From Hydractinia symbiolongicarpus (lineage: Eukaryota > Cnidaria > Hydrozoa > Anthoathecata > Hydractiniidae): a stretch of DNA of 60,000 nt. The notes beneath the pieces are model-generated. The model was not told the origin of the DNA. It made no database searches and saw nothing but the letters and a program-made list of their open reading frames with translations. The DNA lies in contig NC_079875.1 of assembly GCF_029227915.1 (NCBI RefSeq), forward strand, positions 32,247,501 through 32,307,500, written 5' to 3'. The position numbers and the translations under genes were made by a program. Below are positions 24,360 through 34,945 of this stretch, one piece after another; the first letter of the stretch is position 1; each line of letters begins with the position of its first letter.

Positions 24360-25060
24360 TACATTAAATCAAGTCTTTGTGTCAAAAATATAATTACTTG
24401 CTTATATTGGAACATATGTAGCTAGCTAGCTAGCTAGAAATTTCAATGCAGAGTGGGTTATTTTTTAAAGTAGTTGTTGTTGACCAAAAACTTAGAGAGT
24501 TCTGCAATTGCTTTATGGTAGGAAGATAATGCTTTATTATTCTTGTTATCTTAAACACTTGTAATAGCTAATAAAAGCACCACCAAACTTTCATATGAAA
24601 AATCCTTTTTATACTTAATTTTCAATTTTCACGAAATAGGCCCAGAGCACACGTAGACTGATAATAACTTCCTGCAGATGTTAATAGCTTACTACTTGGA
24701 TATATCATCTTAGGAATTATGACATTAGTACAAGTCTGTGAATTTAAAAAAAAAATAATATATAATTCCTAACCTAACCTAAAGTGTCAATTTTATGTGG
24801 GTAGTATAAAGAAGCATACTTTTCGCTAATGGTAAAAGTCCAATAACTTGTGCAAAAATTAAAACAATGGCTTAAAACTTGATATGGTATAGTTTTAGAC
24901 CAGTTTGATTAAGGAGAGCCCAATATACATTGACCTCTCATTGTAGTTTTTAATTTTTTTAATTTAGGCATTTTCGTGGACGCCGATAAGGCATTTTTTA
25001 CAGCATATCTGTTTTAACACAGATACAAGTGCAAAAACAATTAAAAGCAATTTTCGTGGT
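24360..25060. other. Non-coding part of the inserted element
   Basis: AT-rich filler with a TAGC microsatellite at about 24420-24436. No gene is seen. A short triplicated motif reading TTTCGGACCAAATGAAAGCA occurs at about 24180-24260. Confidence 0.4.
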
Positions 25061-25062
25061 AG

Positions 25063-25197
25063 ATATACAATAGGTAAACATAGGTTATTGAGATTTATTA
25101 ACCCGAGGTGATTTATATTCAACGACGCGCAGCGGAGTTGAATATAATATCACCGAGGGTTAATAAATCCAATAACCTATGTTTACCTATTGTATAT
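25063..25197. repeat. Long palindrome, about 60-bp arms (foldback element)
   Basis: Arm 25063-25123 and arm 25137-25197 are near-perfect reverse complements with four or five mismatches. They are separated by the short centre GACGCGCAGCGGA. The outer part reads ATATACAATAGGTAAACATA and the inner part TATATTCAAC. This is a MITE-like or foldback structure. Sequences of this type with a GCGCAGCG centre recur in animal genomes, by recollection only. Confidence 0.9.
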
Positions 25198-25199
25198 AT

Positions 25200-26245
25200 G
25201 TTTTATTATATACCCAAAAGAGATTGTTATAATTAATATTACGTATTTTGTTTTGTGTTTGTAATTGTTGCCAAGTTGATGTCCAGTGATTTCTCCTTGT
25301 TATAAGCTTCAAATAACCTAAAGCTTGCTTCAGTACTCTTTTTTGTATTAACACTATCTTTATCGATTATTAATTTTTCAATTCTTGCATCATCTTTGTC
25401 CCCGAAGCGATTCATTTTTGTTTCGATTTCTTTGTTTTGATGTTTTTGTAAAAAGAATTTTCTCGACAAAAAAGTTCCCGCCATTTCACGTGTTTGGAAA
25501 TCGACCAATCAGAAAACGGACCACTAAGAAACAACCAATCACAGTTAATTACAATAAAAATTAATGAGGCGGAAAGGATAAAATCAAAACATGCGTTTAC
25601 GAATGTTTTGTCAAAACTATTGTTACGTCACAAGCCCTGAATAATACGGGTGGAATACGATTATTTATTCAATGGCTGTTTTTGCTTAATAATAATATTT
25701 ATTCCATCTTACATATGATGACGCCTCTTTGTACAATTAAACTGGTGTAACACAATAGAATTTGTGGGGAATGAAGCTGTTTTTACTTGTACTTGGTTTA
25801 GTTTCTTCAGTAGACTAGTTGCGGTAGCATGGCTATTACTCTGAACAGAGAAAAATTTTGCGATCTTTCGCCAAATACTTTAACATCAAAACCCAAATTT
25901 CCTATTTTTCTAGCTGTGGTGCAAAGTGCTAAGTTGAACCTGTATTTACATCATTAAATGCTAAAAATACTTATGCTCAGGTTCATATTCTGTTTTGTCT
26001 GAAGGTGTTGATGAAGGATGTGATGATAATTTTAAGGCCAACCATTTTCGTAATTCTGGTTAAAACAATTCTAAAAAATAAAAGCAAAACACCTTTTCTT
26101 GAATAAGCTTAAGATTTTATTTAATTCCCTGCTTCTCCTAGTTCAGCCTACTTTTTTTTATAAGAAACCTGGCGAAGGGCCTAGTTCTAAAAGTTTCTTA
26201 TTTGTAGGCTGAAATTCCATGTTTTTAGTTCCAAAAGTTTCTTAT
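25200..26245. other. Non-coding flank before Copia
   Basis: No credible gene. The frame 25239-25508 (minus) is low-complexity and follows the palindrome. The phrase AGTTCTAAAAGTTTCTTA and variants recur at about 26188 and 26230 and again past the other Copia end (31240, 31508). The Copia element therefore landed in, or recombined with, a simple repeated block. Confidence 0.4.
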
Positions 26246-26640
26246 CTGACTAAACACAACGAATTACCGATGATACTGGTTCAACACAATTAAAACCCCA
26301 CCACCAAGTGATTCTTATTAGTAATCGCCTAGATAGAAGATCAACAATCTCCCTCTATTTTCTTTCTGTTTGGCGTTCAGTTGGTTATTCGAATGTTGAG
26401 AGGAATTTATAGCGACTCCTACTCGCTTAGTACAGTGGTCTAGGGGCAAAACTGGCTTTTCACCAAAACCCTCTACTGTACTAGTCTTGGTTAAGTCATC
26501 ACTACATGTATCTCTCTTTCTTCGTGTGATTACTTGTGTGGAATTTAAACATAAAAATTCTAAAAGATGAAAACTCAAAAAAACTTAATTTTTGAATACA
26601 ATATTCAAATTTTCATAACTCAACATTTAATTGGTCACTA

Positions 26641-29600
26641 TTATTCTTCATGACCCCTCTGTAGCACATTCATTATGAGTGTGCTATTTGCTCCTTGTTT
26701 TGTTAACACGTCTGCTAACTGATGTTTGGTAGAAATCCACTTCAATTCAATCTCTTTCTGATTGATACTCTGTCTAAGGGAAGCCATATCAACCCTTAAC
26801 CGTTTGTCTTCCAAAGATTTTGTTGAATGGGCAGCTTCAAACAATGATTTTTTATCTGTATGACATAAGATGCCTTCTAGATTAGTATTCAACACTTCAT
26901 TTATCACATTCTTCACCCATATGCATGTATCAATACCATTAACAAGAGCTAGTGTCTCAGCAGCAAGAGTGCTACGCGCAACTCTCTTAATCTTTTTAGA
27001 TAGGTGCCATAAGATTCTCAACACCTTTCAGGAAAATAAAAATTCCACTTTGAGAGCTGCCATCTTGAAGGTTCCCAAATGAAGCATCAGAATATAAGAT
27101 CAGTTGTAATGGAAGCTTAAGTTTCCAAAATTTCAAGGAAATGTTGGGATCCAATTTCAACTTCTTTACCACTTTATTGACTCTCATGACATCATCAACT
27201 ACTGCACAGTTTAGTTTTGTGCTTAGCTGGCACACATCAAATGAAATGTCAGGCCTTGATTGCGATGACATCCAGTTTAGTTGCCCACATATACATCGGA
27301 AGTTTGATTGTTCTTCATGTGATAGTTGACGATGTCTGCCTGTTGTGTTTTGAATCTTGACCAGTTCCATACCTGCCACATAGTTCTTTTGGTCATAGTT
27401 AATTGAACCATTAGATTGTTGGATATTGACACCAACATATTTGAAATTGGAGTAATCTTCAGATCCAATGAGAAAATTTTCTCTGATAGGCGAAATGACC
27501 TTCACTTGAAAATCATGGGATCCTCCCCATAGAAAATCATCAACATGTATTACAATCAGTCCTTGGCAGCAGTCATCTTGAATCTAATAAAATAATGCTT
27601 CATCAAATAAAGACATTCTCAACCCCAAGCCGATTAGCTCTTCCTTCACACGTAGATACCAAGCTCTTGAAGCATCAGCAAGGCCGTATACAACTTTATT
27701 TAGTTTCCAGAAGACACCTGTTGTATTTGCTTCCTTTGGGGGCTTTATGATAACCTCTCTGTCAATCTGGTTGCCTTGAAGAAATACCGTCTTGACATCT
27801 AAGGTGTGACATTCCCATTCATAGGTTGCTAACATCGTAAGTACAATGCGAAGACTTTCTTTTGAAAAAGTTGGGGAGTCCTTAGTCAGATTTTTAATTT
27901 CTTCTTCTTCAAAGCCTCTTATGACCAAACGAGCTTTAACTGTTTTGTATCCCTCTATATTCTTTGTTGTGACCACCCATCTTGTGGATATTGGAGATTG
28001 ACCCTTATCTTCTATGGTGGAGAAAACTTTGTTGTCTTCCCAATTGGCTAATTCTTTATACTTTGCATTTAGGACCTCATCTGTAACAGTTGCTTGAGTC
28101 GATAATAGTACTTCTTCAGTTTCGTTTGTCTCAACAACAGGTTGCCAGTCACTCACACATCTTTTGAAATCTAACCAATTTATTTCACCTGTGTCTTCAT
28201 TTTGTACATTTAAACAGCTACCATACTGTCTGCCTTCTTTTCCTTTTCTGCTCACTTTTCCTGCTCTGCTGTGGACTAATCCCCTTGTCCACTCACTGTC
28301 GGGAGTTAGCTTGTAAATGATTTTTGTCTTCAACTTTGGTATTCCTTGGACTGTTGACGAATTGCTAACATTTCGATTGGTTGTGATTTCATTTGTTGAT
28401 ATCTTGTGTGTTGTTATTTCATTCATTGAGGCACCGTCTGATGTTGTTTCTTTTGTTGTTTGTAAATTTGTTGTTTTCTCATTTTCTGGTTCTTCTGTAT
28501 TGTTACTGTCAAAATCATCTGCACCAACATATTCACCAAAAACATCACCGCGTTCAAGCGGAATGCAATTGTTCACTTGTGTAGTTGTCACTTCAGTACG
28601 CCTTTCCGTGTCTTGTAAAGGTTTTTGTGAATGCAAAACTTGGTCCAACTTCTGCAAGCGACACATGTGTACTCTAACATAACTTCCACCATGTTTTACA
28701 AGGACTTGCTTATTCTCCTGTCCAATTACAGTGCCTGGTCCATGCCATTTTTCACTGTCTTTTCTCTTATAAAAAACTCTATCTCCATTGATATATCGCT
28801 CATCATTGTAACACTGAACATTATGTCTCAATGCTCTTCGTATACGCTCAGAAGACTCTGCTGCTATAAAGGCTCTTCGTGATGCATGCATTACAACAAG
28901 GTTATGGGCCACGGTTTTGCTTGAAACTGTGTCATTCATAGCTGGCAAATGATCAGTGAGGATGCAGGGATAGTCGTGATTTTTACCATAAACAAGTTGA
29001 TTTGGTGAGAATCCCTTGTTGTTTGATAAAGAATTCTTTGCACTTATAGCCCAGAATAGTGCCCGATTGTGTGTACATTTTGTGTCTTCAATAATTTTTT
29101 TCAGCATTTCCTTAATCATACCATTGTGTCATTCACATAGTCCATTTGACCAAGGACTTTCAGCTGCAGTTGTTGAAAACTCTATGTTAAACTGCTCACA
29201 CATTTCTTCATACACTTTGTTAACAAAGTCTCCACCATTATCAGCTAGAAACTTCCTTGGTTGACCAAATCGGGCTAACCAAATTTCAAAGATAATATCT
29301 GTTATTACATCTTTGTCTTTCGTCTTTGTCAATTTTGCTGATGAAAATCTGGTAAAAACATCTATGATATGGATAAACCATAATGATTGCGAGAGTTGCA
29401 CAAGATCTAGAGCCACACACTGGTTAAATTCTGATGACATTGGTAAGCCAACAATAGGGCGCGGTCTTGGTTTTCTGTATTTGATGCACACTTCACAAGA
29501 GTTTGATACTTCATCGATGACTTTCATAACTTCACTTCGGTCATTTAAGAAGGAATTAGATGCTTTGATGAGAGATTTTAATTTTTCAGCACTTGGATGG

Positions 29601-30988
29601 CAAAATTGACGATGAAGTTTGATAATCTTACTTTTTCTTGATTTTGTACTTGCACAAACAAAGGCAACCTGGGGTAACAAGTGGTCATGTTTCTTTCCAT
29701 CCATCTCTATTATGTTGTTGTTCAAAGGTATGCAATAATGACCTGTAGTGGTAAATTTTAAAGGATGGTATTCTCCAAACATTGTAACCGAATCGTTGAT
29801 AAAATCTAAAACTGCCTCTGCTTTTTTCATGGAAGCTTGACTCAGTAACAAAGGAATTTCGTTTGGGAAAATTTCTGTCTCCAGATAAACTTCTTTTGAG
29901 CCAATATTTACAGGTAAGAACACTCTTTTCATAGAACAAACTGCTTCACTATCTCCAAATTTAAATCTTATTTGGCTGGGATGCTCTTCGGGCAATCTAT
30001 CATTTTCAATATTATCAATAAAACATTGGTACCAAGTATTACCACAAACGGTCTTTGTGCAACCACAGTCTAAAACTGCACATGACAGAGTTTCGCCGAC
30101 AAGAGATTGCATTTCATCTTCTCTGATTTTTGCAAAAAACGTAACCTTAGAATGACTGTCATCTTTTCTAACATCCTCAGGTTCCTGGTTCTCATAAGAG
30201 TGTGGACAGTTTGAAGCCCAGTGATATATAGATTGGCAAATATTGCATCTTGATGGACTTCCAGATTGATCGGATGGATTCATTCTTCTATTGTTGGGTC
30301 TGGTTTTTCTTCCTGCATATCTCTGATTTGAAGCAGTTGCAGGTCTTCCTCTTCTAAACCTTGAGCGTTGATATCCCCCTCTTTTAGTGAAGTAATTTTG
30401 CTCAATTGTATCTGCACTTGCCTGAAGAACTGGTTCTATCTTTACTTCAGTATTTGTTCCTAATGAGGCCACCGTATCCCCAAATATTTTCTTTAACTGC
30501 CGTACCATTGCATCATACCGTAGTTCATTTAAAGTTACTCTTGCTAACTGTTGCTGCTCTGGTGTAAGGTTGGCACTTTGTAGAACTCTATATGCCAACA
30601 CTCCATCAGGAAGTACCATATTATGTCCTTGGATCTTATGGTATAACCGTTCAAACTCTATAAGATAGTCATTCATACTCATCTCAGGCGGTCGCTTAAA
30701 TCTTTCAAAGGTTTCATAAGCTAGGTAAGCAGTTTGATTCTCATCTTTTAAATATATTTTGTCCAATCTGTTAGTAATGGCTTTTACTCCAGTTGCTGCA
30801 CTTATCTGTTCAATGTCTAATTCTAGAACTGATTCTTTAGCTTTCCCTCTTAAGCCCATGAATATAGCTGGCCCTTGTTTTTCTGCCTTTAATTCTGTCA
30901 GTGCTTGCCATATTTGCACTTCTTTTTTCCAAACTTTGTAACTCGTCTCTTTGTCTAATGATGGTGGGGGGACCCAACTTTTTGACAT
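26641..30988 (-). pseudogene. Copia Gag-Pol polyprotein, two stops and a shift
   Basis: It reads from ATG at 30988. Gag occupies about residues 1-230, with a CCHC knuckle CNICQSIYHWASNC. The protease follows (AVLDCGCTKTVCG, the D-C-G variant of D-S/T-G). The integrase has an HHCC zinc finger (HRQFCHP, CEVC), and its D, D, E residues lie in ALDLVQL, LADNGGDF and NGLCE. Reverse transcriptase has IHVDDFLWGG, and RNase H has TLAAETLAL and CHTDKKSLFEAA. The first frame stops at 29129 (TGA) directly after the integrase E and continues in frame from 29128. A second stop (TAG, about 27582) follows DEALFY. A frameshift near 27000-27020 precedes the RNase H frame. Otherwise the polyprotein is complete, so the copy is recently dead. 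Confidence 0.9.
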
Positions 30989-31013
30989 TTCACTTTTATT
31001 CCTCTGCTACCAT

Positions 31014-31235
31014 TGTTAAATAGGAATATATATAAAAGACTAACCTGTAGGTTATCTTCGCAATAGTTCTTTCTGTGTATAACGCAACGCTAAATTAGTG
31101 TGATTGATTCAACTCAACACTATTGAACACCACTCTGACTAAACACAACGAATTACCAATGATATTGGTTCAACACAATTAAAACCCCACCACCAAGTGA
31201 TTCTTATTAGTAATCGCCTAGATAGAAGATCAACA
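31014..31235 (-). repeat. Copia 5' LTR
   Basis: 222-bp terminal repeat that reads TGTTGATCTTC at its outer end and TATTTAACA at its inner end on the minus strand. It should carry the promoter, and an AT-rich TATATATATTCC stretch near the inner end may belong to that. Its partner at 26246-26346 retains only the first 101 bp. Confidence 0.85.
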
Positions 31236-31239
31236 ATAG

Positions 31240-31800
31240 CTAGTTCTAAAAGTTTCTTTAATTTTTGGACTAGTTGGTTTTTAAAATAAAAAATATAGCA
31301 TTTTTTGTTTCAAAGTCTCTTTTATTAAAAGTTCTCAACAACACATGGTTGACTGTGGTGTGTATTATTCCCATTGGGAACTTAGGTACAGTAACGTAAT
31401 AAAACTACTTACTCCCTAGTGATGATTGTAACATCATCTTCAATTAATTGTAAGAATTAATTAGAAACAAGTTTCTTATTTCAGAAATAGATATAGAATG
31501 TAGTAGTAAAAGTTTCTTAATTTTTGAAGATTCTACATGTAGGTTTCTTATAAACATGTTTCTTATAAAAAAAACGTGTATATAGCACTGTCCATGTCTG
31601 GAATAGCTAATATTACGTTATTAGGCATTTCCTAGACATGCTGACGAGACCTGATATTGGGCGAAACAGTCTTAAAATATATGAATTTAAACCGTTGCTT
31701 TACCTACACTTTTTTGCAACCCTTTACAAGATGGTTTGTTATTTTGCTGTCCATTCGAAACTTAAGAGTAAAAAACGTCTCTAACAAAACTAATAATTTG
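31240..31800. other. Non-coding right part of the inserted element
   Basis: AT-rich with repeats of AAAAGTTTCTTA type. No gene was seen. Confidence 0.4.
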
Positions 31801-31978
31801 GACATTATTTAGGCCGTTTATAGTGCGTAGAGGCTCAAAATAGCGAAAGTTTCTCGCCATGGGGGCTTACAGCGCCCCCCATGACCCCAGTTCTGGGCGC
31901 AGCAAACTGCTGCGCTTTTTTTTTGCTTCGCAAAAAATGTGACTGACATGCTAAAAATGCTGGATCCGCCCCTGGGCC

Positions 31979-32194
31979 CTTAGAATTTTAGCCACTATTC
32001 CTATGACTTCATGCGAATGTGAGAGATCCTTTTCTGCCATGAGGAGACTAAAAAACTATTGCAGATCAACAATGACAGAAGAAAGGTTTACTGGTCTTGC
32101 TCTACTCCATGTTCATTTGGGTGTTCAAATAAATAAAGAAGATATAATTAATAGGTTTTCCGCCAAAGGACCACGCAGGTTAGATTTTGTCTAA
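31979..32194 (+). pseudogene. hAT transposase, C-terminal portion (split gene)
   Basis: The frame reads LRILATIPMTSCECERSFSA, then RRLKNYCRSTMTEERFTGLA and LLHVHL to a stop at 32192-32194. This is the hAT-family C-terminal dimerisation region. It is in the same family and frame as the 5' portion ending at 23831, and the 8.1-kb interval between them was inserted later. The rest of the host hAT element extends to its own right terminus at 32969. Confidence 0.85.
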
Positions 32195-32199
32195 TCATT

Positions 32200-32954
32200 T
32201 TCTTTTTTCAACTTTTTCGATTAATTTCCATCTCAATCTTTATTAAGATGTATTATAAGTAGGGTATATATATATAAAAAAATTAAATAAATAAGCAACT
32301 TACCCCCATTTCTAGCCTAATATTAAGTAAACACCCCTTTTTCCATTTTACTGTCATTTTGACTGATGGATACAACATGTATCTGATTTGATTGATTCAC
32401 TCATTCATGGTTTGGGTATGAAACTTTGATCCTTGCCATGTTTTATTCATTCATTCATGTTAGATTCAATTTGTCCATGGTTCGATTTCATTATATTTTT
32501 GAAATTTTTATTAATATTTATGAAGAAAGAAGATTTTGATTTGGTTATATTTTTAATAACCTCCAATCTGCAAAAAACATTATTTTGGTGCTGAATATAA
32601 AGAAAGAAGAATGAAGATTTTAGTTATTGCATTAATAACTTTCAATCTATAAAAAACATTATGATGGTGTTATGCTGTCTTATTGCTGGTTTGATTACAA
32701 CCTTGCTAATAAAGATTTTAATGTATTTTAGGTTGTCATTTATTCCCCTTTTTTGATCAATTGTTCAGAATATTTAACGTGTATCGTGTATCTCAGAGAG
32801 TCGGTTGGTTTTATGGCGTTTTAGTGCTTAAAGAGCGTAAAAAGGTGTTGGCTTCCAGGGATCCGCAGTTGCCTAGTTCCTAGTTGCCTATTATCGCACC
32901 TTTGGTGCGATGTTGACCCTGCGGGTCAATGGTTCGATTAAGGTTAATTTTTTT
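32200..32954. other. 3' flank of the host hAT element
   Basis: Non-coding. Two small hairpins precede the terminus: ATCGCACC-TTT-GGTGCGAT (about 32892-32912) and TTGACCC-TGC-GGGTCAA (about 32914-32930). Stacked subterminal hairpins are common in hAT elements. Confidence 0.5.
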
Positions 32955-32969
32955 CTGGCTACGCCCCTG
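32955..32969 (+). repeat. hAT right terminal repeat
   Basis: CTGGCTACGCCCCTG is the reverse complement of CAGGGGCGTAGCCAG, a typical hAT terminus. It lies 775 bp beyond the hAT transposase stop and preceding hairpins support it. No matching left terminus was found upstream of 23290, so the element is 5'-truncated. Confidence 0.65.
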
Positions 32970-33025
32970 TTCTTGTTCTATTCATTTACGTTTATTAGTC
33001 AGCTGATCTAATCTTTTTTTGTCCA

Positions 33026-33956
33026 TGAGGAAATTGCGTACTGAAAATATTTTGAAGTGACATTGCGTTCAAAACTCAGTAATGTATAAACATAATTGTA
33101 CAATAGAGAAAGAAATTGTTTTTCGGGGACATTTGCAACGTAATGTATGGTTATTGGGATTTTAATGTAACATTGCGTTTAAAATTCGGTAATGTATATA
33201 CATAATTGTAAAATAGAGGGAAAATGTGTTTTTCGAGGACATTTAAAAAGCAGAATATGTTAGTGGGACTTTAGAAGCAAAATTCCCAGCAGATATGCAT
33301 ATTTAATAAAAATATAAAATGATGATGAATTTAAAGGGAAGATTACTTTTGATCGACCTAACTTCAAAAATGTTCAATAAATTGTATATTATTCGTAGAT
33401 TATATGTAAAAAACAATTTTATGAGTACATTGCGTACTGAAAATATTTTGAAGTGACATAGCGTTCAAAATTCGGCAATGTATATACATAATTGTAAAAT
33501 GGAGAAATAATGTGATTTTAGGGAACATTTGAAACCTAGGATGTGTTAGTGAGACTTCAGAATTAAAATTCCCTATATATGCATATTTGTGAATTATGTA
33601 AAATGATGGCGAATTTTAGAGAAAGATTACTTTTGATCGACCTATGTCCAAAGATCTTTAATAAATTGTGTATATTGTAGAATATATGTAAAAACGATTT
33701 TTAAGAGGAAATTGCGTACTGAAAATATTTTAAAGCGACATTGCGTTCAAAATTCGGTAATGCATACAGATAATTGTAAAATGGAGAAATAATGTGTTTT
33801 TCGGGGACATTTGAAGCCTGGGATGTGTTGGTAAGACTTTAGAAGTAAAATTTCCTATATATAAGCATATTTGTGAATTATGTAAAATGATGGCGAATAT
33901 TAGAGAAAGATTACTTTTGATGGACCCATGTTCAAAGATCTTTAATAAATTGTGTA
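33026..33956 (+). repeat. Direct repeat array, about 280-bp unit
   Basis: Units start near 33026, 33422 and 33703 with a partial copy near 33168. Shared blocks include ATTGCGTACTGAAAATATTT, ATAATTGTAAAATGGAG and GATTACTTTTGATCGACC in fixed order. The last unit follows its neighbours up to AAATTGTGTA and then diverges near 33957, which marks the Helitron insertion point. Confidence 0.85.
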
Positions 33957-34945
33957 TCTATATTATCTTTCTCTAAAATTCGGCATAATACGGAGAGTGT
34001 GTCTGTCTGTGTGTCTGTGTGTCCGTAACAGGCAAAGTGGATGTGTTTATTTTCCTTTGATGTCGCCGAAAATCTTATATGTTTTATATGAAATTGTTTG
34101 CATTATAAACCACGTGATCAAAATAAAGCAATTTAATTTGCTAAACAAAGTCACGTGATCAAAATAAAGCAATTTAATTTGTTGGAAATTCCAAGTTTCC
34201 CCTGACAATTAAAACAAGCGAAAAAGGATTTTTCAAGTTCACGAAGGTGACTGAAGTAGGTTTTACAAAAAGAAGTTTAAAATTAAACAGCGAAGTTGCA
34301 AAGTGGTATTGATAGAGGGCGTGTATATAGAGAGCTAGGTAAAGAAGTTATTATAGCTAGCTACCTATATATATATTTGTTTAATATACGAGCAAAACAG
34401 CATATATAGCTAGATATATTTTCATCCTTTGTGTCAAGATTAACAGACACGACTTACAACAGAGATCTTTTGTTGTCAAGGATAAAACACGACGACATAG
34501 CTAGAACATTAATTATTAACAAGTAAGAAATTTCAAATTTATCTTTCCCGCTGGTATTTTTTACATTCTGGCCTGTCACATGTTTTGTTGATAACAAAAT
34601 TCTTGGATTTATCCTGCGCGTTTCTTTCAAGAAAAACATTACCTATATATTTAAGATCTGAGAAGGAGAAAAAGGATACCGGTTTGCGACTTGATTTTCC
34701 GAGTTCCGTTATCAAAAAAACAATGTGATTTATTGTATAAGCAACACGTTTGGTTTTTGTTTGTGTTTGTAAATGTTTGGTTTTCTTTGAAGAAGTTTCC
34801 ACTTTGCACTACTGTATTAGCTATGGCAAAGTTTAGTATATAATGAAAGATTTTAAGTAACTTATGTATCTCTAATTCTTATTTGTCTTATTTTTTTAGA
34901 ATTTGTGGTTCCAATAGCTAACTAAGGTTTTGTATTTTTACTCTC

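Larger units (their letters stand above)
26246..31235 (-). mobile_element. Ty1/Copia LTR retrotransposon, damaged
   Basis: The 5' LTR (minus orientation) spans 31014-31235, 222 bp, TG...CA. Directly inside it the minus strand reads ATGGTAGCAGAGG, a Copia-type primer-binding site. At the other end a purine tract AGAGGGAGAT precedes the 3' LTR, which starts TGTTGATC at 26346 and is truncated after about 100 bp at 26246. The two LTR segments differ at about two positions over that stretch, so the insertion is fairly young. A 5-bp target duplication cannot be scored because the 3' LTR end is lost. Confidence 0.9.
23832..31974. mobile_element. 8.1-kb insertion with hAT-type termini
   Basis: The left end CAGGGGCGGATTCAG (23832-23846) is the reverse complement of the right end (31960-31974) with one mismatch, and both are typical hAT terminal inverted repeats. 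Flanks AGCCC (23827-23831) and GGCCC (31975-31979) could be a mutated 5-bp duplication. No 8-bp duplication is present. Subterminal hairpins occur on the right (31859-31885, 31897-31915, 31919-31937). Removing the interval restores the hAT transposase frame (codons for V-A then L-R-I-L). The interval carries no transposase of its own. Its length is mostly the nested Copia element. Confidence 0.75.

Noticed and set aside
24420-24436. TAGC runs as a transcription-factor site cluster
   Set aside because: They are simple microsatellites, also present at 45481-45545 and 59945, with no positional link to a promoter.
25239-25508. 89-codon minus-strand frame beside the palindrome
   Set aside because: No conserved motif, no splice signals and low-complexity Lys/Thr content. 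Likely part of the foldback element's flank.
28317-28882. Plus-strand frames opposite Copia Pol
   Set aside because: Antisense shadows of the minus-strand polyprotein with hydrophobic, low-information composition.
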